Assembly: GCF_002105155.1 (NCBI RefSeq) | Contig: NW_019029088.1 | Location: 1 to 25,768, forward strand | Reading direction: 5' to 3' | Origin: Lobosporangium transversale | Lineage: Eukaryota > Mortierellomycota > Mortierellomycetes > Mortierellales > Mortierellaceae | Length of the DNA stretch: 25,768 nucleotides | Shown here: positions 8,398 through 18,233 of the stretch, one piece after another | Layout: the number at the start of each line of letters is the position of its first letter | Numbering within the stretch: the stretch's first letter is position 1 | Made by a program: the position numbers and the translations under genes | The notes under the pieces: generated by a model | What the model saw: the letters and a program-made list of their open reading frames with translations, nothing else | What the model was told of the DNA's origin: nothing | Database searches by the model: none

Positions 8398-10032
8398 ATG
8401 AATCCTAGTAACACTCCTTCGCTGGTTGATCATAGGAGTTACCGTCGCTTATCGGCCGAGCTACTTGGCGGCAATGATGAAATAGTCATCGAAAATAAGC
8501 TTTTTGATCGAACCGAAGCCACTGAACAATGCAAGAAGATATTCAAGGTCACCCCAAAAACTTTGCAGCTGGATGTTGTCGAATGCATTGGCAGTGGTCA
8601 AGATTGCATTCTTATTGCTGGATGTGGTTGGGGTAAGACCCTTGTTTACACCCTTCCACTCGTAATTTGGGGAGATCGGATCACTGTCGTCATCTCCCCT
8701 CTAAGGGTATTGATACAGGAGCAGCAGCAGAGCCTTCAAAAGCTGGGAATTAGTAGTGTAGCATTACTCAGTGGAGGAGCTATCACACGAGGAACAATCG
8801 ACGACGTGGCCGATGGGAAATATAGGGCTGTTTTCATGACGCCAGAGATTATCTTCGACAGCCCTATTCTGACGAAACTCTGGCCAAATCCAAAATGGCA
8901 AAAGCGGCTACAGGCAGTTGTCTTGGATGAGGCCCACTGTATTTGCAATTGGGGCAACAATTTCAGGACTTCTTATGGCCGTATTGCAGAGCTACGCTCA
9001 AAGGTCCCCCGTGGTGTAGCTTTCATCACTGTCTCAGCTATCCTTCCACCAGCGGTTCTAGAGAAGCTCAGAAGGTTAGCTCAATTCAAACCAGATGTCA
9101 AAATTGTCAACGTCGGTAACGATCGCCCCAATATCAGATTGGAAGTCCGGCATCTTAGCTCTAAGGATAAACCCAAGCACCTTGATTTTCTCCTTCTTGA
9201 TCTCAAAAAAACTATTGTCTACTTTCAGACCAAGGACGAGACTAGTTATTGGTATAGACATTTGTACCAGTTAGCAGAGGGCAAGTTCAAGATCGCTGAA
9301 TACCACGCCGACTTTCCCGAAGACTACAAGCAAGAAACTATGGAACGCTTCAAGCGTGGCGATATCCTCATTTTGCTGGCTACAGAGGGTGCTGGGATGG
9401 GGTGTGACATTAGTGATGTCCTCCGTGTTGTGCAGTACAAGTGTCCATCCACAATCTCGGCTCTTGTACAGCATCATGGTCGCGCAGCTCGCAACCCGCA
9501 ACTTCAGGGTCAGGGCATTTTATTGGTACCTCCATCGTCCATATATACCAAGTTTCTAGACGAGGACCTTGCCAATTACATTACGACCAAAGGATGTCGG
9601 CGGAAAGTCCTCAATGACATCTTTGACAATAAGCCCCAACCTAATGAGAACTGTTGTGATATCTGCCATCCAGTTCTTGAGCTGCTGCAACTTCCTTGCA
9701 ATGAAATTCGTGTTGATGCCACACCAAAGGTTCGACGTACAGCAAAGCAGAAGGAAGCTGCCAAAGAAGCTATTAAAAAGTGGAGATTGATGGTTTACAA
9801 AAGGGATTTCGAGCCAGTTTGGTCATGGTTAAGGGTTTCTTGCGTGCTGACTGATGCATTGGTCGATAAACTAAGCGAAGAGTTTGGCAATGTTACGTCG
9901 CCCGAATCGGTAACATCAATTACCGGTTGGACTTTTATAAATGACGACATTTTAGTGGAGCTCGCCAACCGCGTTATTAAATTAAATAAGGATATCGATA
10001 GTGCATGCCAGCCTAAAATGCAACCGCTCTAA
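8398..10032 (+). CDS. RecQ-like DEAH-box helicase
   Basis: A single-exon 544-residue protein with superfamily 2 motifs in order: Walker A GCGWGKT (residues 75-81), Ia SPLRVLIQEQ (100-109), II DEAH within VVLDEAHCICNWG (177-180), III SAILPP (213-218), IV IVYFQTKDE (273-281), V LLATEGAGMGCDI (326-338), VI QHHGRAARN (358-366). After motif VI a RecQ-type zinc-binding segment keeps CRRK (C400) and NCCDIC (C419, C420, C423). RecQ proteins unwind DNA 3'-5' in recombination and repair. It differs from the housekeeping type: no long N-terminal region, no HRDC domain visible, Trp inside Walker A, and a divergent motif VI (usual QExGRAGRDG). Solo RecQ-like genes of this sort are expanded in several fungi, often near chromosome ends, and could be carried by mobile DNA. 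The start at 8398 follows a C+T-rich leader. The frame is intact. Confidence 0.9.
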   Translation: MNPSNTPSLVDHRSYRRLSAELLGGNDEIVIENKLFDRTEATEQCKKIFKVTPKTLQLDVVECIGSGQDCILIAGCGWGKTLVYTLPLVIWGDRITVVISPLRVLIQEQQQSLQKLGISSVALLSGGAITRGTIDDVADGKYRAVFMTPEIIFDSPILTKLWPNPKWQKRLQAVVLDEAHCICNWGNNFRTSYGRIAELRSKVPRGVAFITVSAILPPAVLEKLRRLAQFKPDVKIVNVGNDRPNIRLEVRHLSSKDKPKHLDFLLLDLKKTIVYFQTKDETSYWYRHLYQLAEGKFKIAEYHADFPEDYKQETMERFKRGDILILLATEGAGMGCDISDVLRVVQYKCPSTISALVQHHGRAARNPQLQGQGILLVPPSSIYTKFLDEDLANYITTKGCRRKVLNDIFDNKPQPNENCCDICHPVLELLQLPCNEIRVDATPKVRRTAKQKEAAKEAIKKWRLMVYKRDFEPVWSWLRVSCVLTDALVDKLSEEFGNVTSPESVTSITGWTFINDDILVELANRVIKLNKDIDSACQPKMQPL

Positions 10033-10691
10033 AAAAAGGAGTCTCGTATTGACCAGAATGATCGTGTTCAAAAACCGTGATCTACCGCAAGGTCAAAGAT
10101 TGCGTTCCATAACATGACCTCTTTTGACTTTACTGAACGTGGAAACCCCGATAGCAGTTAACATGGAGTGTCATCACTAGTCCCTATCCTGTAACACCCT
10201 GTCCCCAATTGGTAGTAAATAAAGCGTACCAAATATTAGAATTCTATCCGGAAAAAGCCAAGTGTACATCTAGTTTCCATAAAATAAATAAATAAATAAA
10301 TAACGACACATTTTGTTACTCGACATTCAGTCCTCTCAAGTTTTGATAAAATTCGCTTAGAGCTGAATTCAATTTCATTCAATAACTGGCCTATCAGCTC
10401 TCATTCACGTACGCTATGAACTTGGGACCAAACTTGACTTTTTGGCTGGAGGTCTCTCTTTTAAGTGCAGACCATAGGAAAATGGCCTACGTGTGAAGCA
10501 TGCTACTAAATATATAAAATATATCTGTTTTTCTTGCTCCCATTTCATCGCAATCTCATTTATTCATCCGATTACCATTACGAAATATACTTCTCATTAC
10601 TATCATCCTTAAAAAAAATAAAAAAACTAAACGAAATAAATATATATATAAATGCCTGATATATACTCAATTGAAGTGAGCCTTTGATGAA
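10033..10691. other. Intergenic, AT-rich
   Basis: No gene seen. It contains an AAAT/AATA microsatellite at 10281-10303, possible polyadenylation hexamers (AATAAA near 10218 and within the microsatellite), and TATA-rich tracts near 10510 and 10640, before the decayed DUF6589-type gene. Confidence 0.5.
10281..10303. repeat. AAAT tetranucleotide microsatellite
   Basis: About five to six tandem AAAT units in the helicase 3' region. Confidence 0.85.
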
Positions 10692-12240
10692 ATGAAAAGA
10701 CAAAGACTATCGCTCAAGATCTATTCGCAAACGTGTTTCTCATCGAAAAATACTCTTGTCAAAGCGAGAGTTCGTTACTGTTATTACAGTGAAGGGCCTG
10801 CTGAAACTATGGCTCCCTTGCAGGGCCAAATGACAGATTCCCATCACGAAGAGAGTACCGTTCGCGCCGCCGCCAATTTTGTCCTCAGCTATGCCAAAGC
10901 CCTGTCCTTCACGCATTCTTATCAGGTATTGCATATGCAGATGATACATGCTCGAGGGACCGTGTTTGCGTTTCTCTGCAATCGCGGCTGCTACTTTCAA
11001 ATGATGCTTGGACTATATCTGTTCCATCAGGGCGCGGTATAGAAGCTCATCACGCTATTGCCGAAGGCGGGGATGTCGACCTCTCATCAATTGATCCTCA
11101 AGGCCACGGATTCATTGTCCAAGCTAAAGTCAAGGCCGAATCCTTTCACGTTATCTATGACAACATCAATATGGTCTGTCGTAAGTATGATCAGTGGCTC
11201 GAAAACTGGGACTCATTTGAGAGCGGAACCACAACAACGGCTGTAATCTCAAAGGAGACTGCAGAAGAACGAGATACCAATCCTGCTCGGCTTCTTCGCG
11301 TAGAGGGACTATTCCCCACACCGGTGAACAACGTATACCTCCGACAGACAATGCGATCCAATCCGGTCAATGTTTTGTAGCGGAACCTTACGTCGTTCAA
11401 AAATATGTCGATGCCTATTCCCTCAAAGTCACCGCTTCCTACTGAAAAAACAGAGATTTTCCCATTGCCATCAATGCACATCCAGGCCACGCTCGATGGA
11501 AATAGGGATATTCTGGAGACTGTGATGAAAGGCGCACTTAAATTTGACTCTGGTTGGTTCAATGGGAAAAGCAAATTGATTTCTGGCGATCGATCAGCTT
11601 ACAGTGAGCAAAATCCGTCATTACAAAAGCAACGGTGCGATGACATTTCATCCTACATGAGATTTGATTGAGCGATTCCTGTGATACAGCTTTTTCATCT
11701 GCAGATGATGCTTGCTACAACGATCTTACATACCTACTATGGCGACATAGGAGTACCAGGATCACTAGCTTTCTATGCATCAATGCTAGGAAGGAGTCGT
11801 GTCATCCTTGGTGGGCCTGATTTCCACGCAGCGAATGAGCTTCTTCAACATATGTTCGATGCCATGGTAGTCCGCGTGTGGGAGCTTGACCTGGGATGCG
11901 ATGACTTAGAAGCAGGCGTACATGGCATGCCCGACTATATCCTGCAAGAGAAACTCGAGCAGTGTAGACATTCTGGACAAGCTTATGAAGCCAAGCGACC
12001 TGAAGTAGCTCAATTGGGATAGTATCTATGAATGCTGCTCTATTCATAGAGATATGCCTATATATATAGAGCTATCATCTGCTGTCAAGGCTGGAGACAT
12101 TGGGTGCATACATAAGATGTTAGTATAGGTCACCATTATTTTCCAGGCTGGGTACAAAGGACTATGCGTACGAACTTTTGCGACTACAGTACGGTCTCAA
12201 ATACGCCTGGGCCGATCAATCAGTAAAAGCTGTCATGTGT
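10692..12240 (+). pseudogene. Decayed DUF6589-type gene
   Basis: Pieces in the order expected of the fungal DUF6589 family are spread over two plus frames. Frame 3 from 10692 to 11042 ends with QMMLGLYLFHQGAV. Frame 2 then runs from about 11042: FHVIYDNINMVCRKYDQ, ESGTTTTAVI, FPTPVNNVYLRQTMR, LISGDRSAYSEQ, LFHLQMMLATTILHTYYG, PGSLAFYASMLGRSRV and FDAMVVRVWELDLG. In that frame a TAG at 11378-11380 and a TGA at 11669-11671 interrupt with no plausible intron around them; the TGA stands where a Trp (RFDW) would be natural. A frameshift near 12005-12015 moves the continuation (NWDSIYECCSIHRD) to frame 3, and another near 12140 leads to DYAYELLRLQYGLKYA. At least two stops and three frameshifts make it dead. 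The family's function is unknown; its high copy number in fungi has suggested a link to mobile DNA. Family assignment is from remembered motifs. Confidence 0.7.
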
Positions 12241-13735
12241 TATCAACCAATGAATCAATAATACTTTTTTCCTTGTCTTTCATGAAAGTAACTAGATTTT
12301 AATATCCCTTAAACCGTCAACCTGGCAAATTTGCCATTATAAATGGGCTTAAAATCCAGCAATTCATGGGCATTGTCTTGAAATTTTATTTCGATGTCGA
12401 AATAAATGACCGAAAACTAAACTGTCATGGAGCTATCCTGGCTTCTTTATTTGTGCCAATAAAAAAACACTTGAAGGCTTTCGCATGACACTAGCATCCT
12501 CTTAGGGGGCCCATTGTGTTGTTTATTTATTGACTGGTGTAATAGCAGTGATAATATTCGCCATAGTATCGACTTGAAAGGAGGGCAATCTGAGTTGATT
12601 CATTCTACCGCACCATAGAGCTTGCTCGGCAAGACTTGATTGTCACATCATTTGCTTCCTCGTCTTCTTGATATATCTGGGTTGGTAAACACTGCTAATA
12701 GAGTTTGTTGGGCCTGTTGAAACCAGAGGGAACCACAGCAACATATCATACCCAAGGTGATACAAATATCTCTGTTGGAGTGAGTGGTGAACTGTGTGTG
12801 GTTCAGATGTAGTGGACATAAACGGCGAAAGAATGCATCGAAAGGATGTGAGCGATTATGAGAGCAAGGAAGAAGGGGTTGGTATGCCTGTTCAAGTCCT
12901 TGGCAAGAGAGCATGAGTAGCAGTTGTGATCAATGGTATAGTTTCTAGACCCTATCTTCCACGTACAGCATTGCATTATTGGTGTTTTCAGACCTGGCAC
13001 CAATCATGCGAGGTATTTCTTTTTCTGAGGATTCCTTGTGTTAAACGGCCAGACAGAAAGCTTAAAAGACAAACAGACACAACGGTGAAAAAAAAATGTA
13101 TGCGAGCAAACAGTTGCTGTGTTTATTTGTTGTCTGAACATGCCTTCTTTCATCGCGGGCTTTTTTTTTTTTTTAATTGTTTCGCAAATCTTGTTTCCTT
13201 TTTTGTTCGTCAATCACTGTGTGCACGAATAAGCAGCTGAAGCATCTCTTTGGTTTCTGTACATGCATAGCTATATATTTTTTCGAATGCTTACTTTGAT
13301 ATCTCAATGCTATTGTTTCCAATCTGTCGTTCATGCGAGAGCTTGTATTTATTTCTCAATCTCTGCTATTGACTGGGACAAAACCCCAATCCAAACAAAG
13401 GAACTGAATAAAGATTGATGTGGCCTGTGAAGCAAAGGATCGATATCAAAACTATATGAGACAATGATAAAACTCATCATCAATCCAGGATATAAAAAGG
13501 GATCATTGTCTTCCTCCTTCAAAGTCCCATCCCTTTTACCACTGCCACTTGTTCCTGTATCTTTCCCTCAATATTCTTTATCTATTCGCTTTGAATCTTT
13601 ACACCATAAAAAAGCTCATCCTTTTATACCTTTGTCGCTTTTTTTTTATTTTTTTTTTTTTTCTTTTTCTTTTTCATTTCTTTTCATCACCACCATTTTT
13701 CCTTTTTTCTTTCTCTTTTCGCTTAGATATTGACC
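12241..13735. other. Long intergenic region upstream of the nuclease fusion gene
   Basis: No gene I can support. Minus-strand ORFs at 12648-13003 overlap each other and lack a recognisable domain. From about 13490 to 13735 the plus strand becomes strongly pyrimidine-rich with long T runs, the same kind of leader that precedes the Crinkler and helicase genes, and probably includes the promoter and 5' leader of the fusion gene. The Phe-rich ORFs here are translations of that tract. Confidence 0.4.
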
Positions 13736-16700
13736 ATGGGGCTGAAGTCCCTCTTCAAACCGGTTGCAGATCGCGGGGTTTTACCTTCGGAAACTGACGT
13801 GGGCACTTTCTTGGCGGCAAATCCTGACCATTCTGTTCATTTAGATCTCCTCGGTACGTTCTATTACGATATCCTCCGCAGAGTCGTCCATGCAAAGATG
13901 AAAAACGAAACCATCATTGATGTAGGAAGGTCCCTGGCACTCGAGATAAAGGATCTTTTCACAACGGACAACCTGACTATACATATTGATGGGGAACCTT
14001 GTACTGAGAAAGAAAAAGCAAGGACAGAACGGCAAGCCATAAGACAAAAAAATATGGACGCTTTGGAGAACAATATGAGCACCTTCGAGAGAAATTCTCG
14101 GAGTGGGGTATGGACTCGTCCTCAAGTCATGAGGCGCATCCAGGAGGGTCTTCGAGAAGTCCACACCCTGAGCGTCCAGGACAAGGATCAGCTGGCAACA
14201 GGCCTTAGTTCTGTCTTCGATGTCTGTCTGTGTGCATATGAAGCGGACCCATGCATAGGGTGCCATGATGAGGAGAATGATAGGATCGTGATATCCCAAG
14301 ACTCTGATTTTTTTGCGTACGAACGAGTCTGCTTCCTAGTGCGACCCCTTCCGCACCGTAGACGGAAGTTTGGGGTTTACGACGTAGACAACGTTATCCA
14401 AGCACTAAGACTGCCAACACACGCGCATCTGGTGTTATTCTGTGCCATCGCAGGCAATGACTACTCAAGGAACCTCGAGACGTTAGGCCCGGTTAATAAT
14501 CTTCGATTAGTTCGAAAGGTTGCGTGGAACGAGAACTATAATAAAATGCTTCAAGATTACCTCGGGGAAGCTAATAAGGTGTTGGGAAGGAACGTAGCAT
14601 CTGAGGAAGGCCGTTTCAGTGTAGCTCTCCGCATTTTTACTTCCGGCCATCAAACGTCGGCCCAAGCGTTACCATCGAACAATGAGTTCGATAACTTCAA
14701 GCAGCGTCTACTCAATGGAAAGGATCTTCGCCATAGAATGGCTCAGCAAAGGCGAGCGCAGCGCCGCAGAACGTAAGAAAGCTCAAGCTATAGTTTTTGG
14801 CCTTGAAACCAGACGTCCCCAATACTAATCGTTAGTCCCTTTCTTGAATAATGTAGAGGCGTACCATCATTCTATATAGCGGAAGGGTCACATAGGAACC
14901 AGTTCCGGCCCGTCTTTTCTGACAAGGCGAGCATATTGGATGGGCGCACAGTTGATATCAGTAACTGCCGTCAGCACGATAGGCCGGGCCTTAAGCATCC
15001 ACCACGTCGGAGAAGGGCAAAAAAGAAGCAACAGAAAAAACAAAAGCGGAAGCACAAAGGCAAGAAGCCCCACAGGGCTAAAAAAGAAGGTGCACCAATT
15101 AGGAACTTGAAGGATGCTACGAAGGTTGATCACAGCTACAGCAGTAAGCACCCTATCAAGGCCTTAACAATTGGGTCCCTTAAGGCCTCCATGGCAAGGA
15201 AAGGCGGACTGGACGCAGATGAAAGGGATAGTATTGCAAGCCAGATCCGAGGGGCAGTTGTTGTCCTCAACCGACTACGCCGCTATGCATACTGGGCGAT
15301 TGCCTTGGACATTGAGAGGCTCATGCGGTTACCAGGGGCAGCAAAGTCGAGGAAAAAGGCACTGGACGAGGTCACAATGATTATTCCTTCCGTCTCGCCA
15401 CCCTTCTTTTGAGTGGTCAAGGTGGCCCCAATTCAGCTTACGCGAGGGCAAAAAAACAAGGAAAGGCGGTAGAAACGCCCCATTATCTCCTCGCCTATGA
15501 ACATTTCAAGGCCACCACTGAACTTTCCCCAATAAAGGATATAGACATCACATTGGGGGACGTCCAAGGCTTTGATCCCAAAAAGATCACATTTCCAAGA
15601 GCGTCAGACTTACTAATGGGCCAAGTACAGACATCATTAAGGCAGCACTACAGGAACGCAATGGTATAGCTTGTGTAGGGGTATTTTCATGCATATTCTG
15701 CAATCAAATGCTCTTTATTCACACCTTTTTTTTTTTTTTTTTTTTTTTTTTTAGTTTGATGTCGAGAAAACAAACGAAGATATGAGCGACATTGAGTTTT
15801 TTTTGCGGGAGAACAAAAAAGTGAAAAAATACTCAGACTTTCCTACGTCCCCCTGGTCACCCGGGTATGTGTATCTGTCTGAACACGCCCTAGTTGACAT
15901 CCTCTGGGCGAACGAAGATACCAAGCAGCTGCTGGAGCGTATTCTGCCTCTCAATAATGCTTCCAAGACTGCAATGTATGAGTGTGTACAGGGAACAAAA
16001 GGGGTTTTGATACAGGCTCTCTTTTGTGACATTGGAGGTGATCGCATGGTTCGTGGATGTCAAGACAAAGTATCCCTGCAGTCACAGGACAAAGATCTAA
16101 CTCGGTTCAAACTCAAAGGAACGATTTCTACCAACGGTCTAGTTCTGAATCTACTTGCCTATGACACAACCCAGACGAAGAGACAGCAGCAGTCTGACGT
16201 AGATGAAGAAGACCCCAGCCAAGGACTGGAGCTTTCTCAGGGATTTCTCAACACGACGTGTTCAAAGGCGGCCGGTGAAGACCTAACAGATGAAGACTAT
16301 GCAAACATAAACTGGAAGAGGAGCTCCAAGCTGCTTGAAAACGTTGAGCTCACATTCAACAAACCAGGGCGATGCCCATCCGCAAACACCACAACTATCG
16401 TCGGATGTGATCCTGGTATTGTTAACGCCCTTACGTTTTCCTCGCTGGACCCTCACAACCCTAACTTGCGGCAAACGGTAAAGGTGAGAAGCAGGTTCTT
16501 GTACCTCCCTGTCCTCCGCTTCAATCACCTGTTGAACAAAAGGAAGCGTGAAAAAGGAATGATTGAGGTTGAGAGCGCCATCCCTGTGTTTGGAAGGGAT
16601 ACGTATAATGAGTACTTTCAATGGATGAACGAGGAGTCTCAGACACAGACAGGATCAACGAATTTGGATGTGCTTCAAGAGTTCTACGAGTCCAGATGGC

Positions 16701-17231
16701 ACCTGAAAAAAAAATGGGACCTACGAAAGGCTCAACGAGCTACGTTCGACTACGCGGTACAGCGAGTGTTGAAGATGCTTGGGGATAAAGGAGTACTTGT
16801 CGTCGGCCTAGGGTCCTTTGAAAGTAGTAAAGGAGTTCCCAGCAAGCCACTGCTATAACGAGACATCTTGTCACACAGGTATGGCTGTTTTTAAAAAATT
16901 AAGCAAAGCTGGAAAGCCATAAAACCCTTGCTAATAAACGACTGCCATTTGAAACGCTTAGGTCAAAGCACGCGGACACTTCGCTGTAGGAGCGCACGAA
17001 TTTTACACCAGCGCCCGCTGTCCCCGACCCCTCTGCGATAGCTTTTTAGAGACGGTGTACCCTCGCTCTAAATATTGCCGGACATGTAAGGTATTCTTCG
17101 ACTGTGACGCAGTAGGGGCGGAAAACATCGCAAGAATCGGTCTTGCTCAAATTGAGAGGCAAGAGAGGCCTGCAAAGTACAAGCCCACGGAAGAGTCGCC
17201 TGCTCCGGCTGCAAAGCGCGCACGACGCTAG
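13736..17231 (+). CDS. FEN1/XPG-like nuclease fused to Fanzor (TnpB-like) nuclease; two frameshifts
   Basis: Model: exons 13736-14772, 14857-15663, 15755-16878, 16962-17231. The start is ACCATGG, giving MGLKSLF, like the conserved MGIxGL start of FEN1. Residues 1-300 carry the FEN/XPG acidic set: D37, D85 (IHIDGEP), E169 and D171 (YEADPCIG), D189 and D191 (ISQDSDFFAYE), D242 (IAGNDY). Exon 2 gives a Lys/Arg-rich linker (RRRRAKKKQQKKQKRK) and a helical segment. Exons 3-4 carry Fanzor marks: STNGLVLNLLAYDTT, RuvC-I VGCDPGIVN, RuvC-II-position VLVVGLGSF, zinc ribbon CPRPLC...CRTC, and RuvC-III FFDCDAVGAENIARIG. Fanzors are RNA-guided DNA nucleases; FEN proteins cut 5' flaps. Reading is broken by one apparent base loss between about 15350 and 15400 and one near 16847; adding two bases makes 3,240 nt, 1,080 codons. 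So it is either a recent pseudogene or an assembly error. I recall FEN-like N-termini on Mucoromycota proteins of this kind but cannot verify how well described the fusion is. Confidence 0.82.
14773..14856 (+). other. Intron 1 of the fusion gene (joins FEN half to Fanzor half)
   Basis: Donor gtaaga directly after CGCAGAAC, branch-like tactaatc about 28 bases before the end, acceptor aatgtag. Splicing is phase 2 and makes codon AC|A, after which the frame stays open to 15412. Without splicing the FEN half would stop at the TAA 14774-14776 overlapping the donor. A competing acceptor (gttag, 14835) exists. Confidence 0.75.
15664..15754 (+). other. Intron 2 of the fusion gene with very long polypyrimidine tract
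   Basis: Donor gtatagc after GCAATG, acceptor after a T run of about 27 bases ending in ttag. Phase 0, joining frame 1 to frame 2 (NAM to FDVEKTNEDMSD). Confidence 0.75.
16879..16961 (+). other. Intron 3 of the fusion gene
   Basis: Donor gtatggc after GTCACACAG, branch-like gctaataa near 16930, acceptor cgcttag. Phase 0, joining RHLVTQ to VKARGHFAVGAHEFYTS, which brings in the zinc ribbon and RuvC-III. Confidence 0.75.
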
Positions 17232-18233
17232 ACACAAGTATTTGGGTGCCGGCACACCCACAAAAAATTTGTAAGTTCTGTTTATTTTCGTCTCCTGTAT
17301 CCATCCTCTCTAATCTTTTGCCCCTGAATTTCTGGACTAACTTTAAAAACCGTACAGATCAACAGATAAGGTAATTTGGCCTTTTACCATTCTAGGGTCC
17401 TTAAGTATCTTCTAAAACCAGCTGGACCCTCTTGTTTGCTTTCAAGAAGATCTGTCGCAACCTGCTTGCCTGACTCCTGCCAGAGCAATTTATACCTCAA
17501 ATTACTACGTATTTCCTGTCCCAAATAAAGCAAACTTTATTACCGCCGTTGTAAAAAAACATTGATTGAATTGATGATTTGGTTACGACACAAAATGGTG
17601 ACCAACTTCTCCTCGGGCCTAATCTGATCCGCTTCAAATGGACTCTCGTAGCTTTCAAGAGAGCTGGGACAAAATGAAGTTCGCTTTCAAGCTTAAGGGG
17701 ACATTTCCGAGAGTCAAACAAAGCTGTCGCTGCTCTCCTCATAGTTAATATATTGCCTTTGAAAAAACAAGATAAAGAACAGGTAGCCCTCAACTTTAGC
17801 ACAGCCTGGTCTACTTTAAAGCCAATTAAATTGCCTAAAGGTTAGGCTTGAATGGCGGCCGATGTGCTCACTGACAGGCAGAGGCCCTTTTTTTAATTTG
17901 TTTTGTATTGGTTTATTTGGTGGTGATGGAATGATGCTTGTTTATAAAAAAAAATTGAAAATACGTTACCATTACTAATCATAAGCAGAAACAAAAACGG
18001 TGGTCATGGATACAGTACAATGCACTGATTCTCTGAAACGCCATGAGGATGCTCTTTTTTCTCTTCGTCTCTTTAATTGTGTTGCCCTCCGTCATTTTGA
18101 GATATCCAACCAAAGCGCATAACTGTTGTTTGTTTACAATGCAATCACATCCAATGGCAGTCACCTTATTTTCAAATATAATGCTAGACTTGTTAGATAA
18201 ATACAAAACTCGGCCATTGTCTATTTAGTCTAT
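17232..18233. other. 3' flank of the Fanzor fusion and spacer to the next gene
   Basis: Just past the stop lies the palindrome GTGCCGGCAC (17246-17255) inside gggtgccggcacaccc. In Fanzor and TnpB systems the guide RNA is usually made from the 3' end of the nuclease gene and its flank, so 17100-17500 is the natural place to look; nothing here proves one. A region at 17590-17800 has short open pieces in several frames but no gene I can support. From 17880 it is AT-rich. Confidence 0.35.

Noticed and set aside
13464-13797. Phe/Ser-rich ORFs upstream of the fusion gene
   Set aside because: Again translations of the T/C-rich leader. The ATG at 13736 with a FEN-like MGLKSLF start is preferred.
12241-17500. 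Terminal inverted repeats bounding the Fanzor fusion as a transposon
   Set aside because: I looked on both flanks by eye and found no convincing pair; a self-comparison search would be decisive.
17497-17802. 101-codon minus ORF
   Set aside because: No motif or supporting context; short open pieces exist on the other strand over the same region, so coding is undecided.
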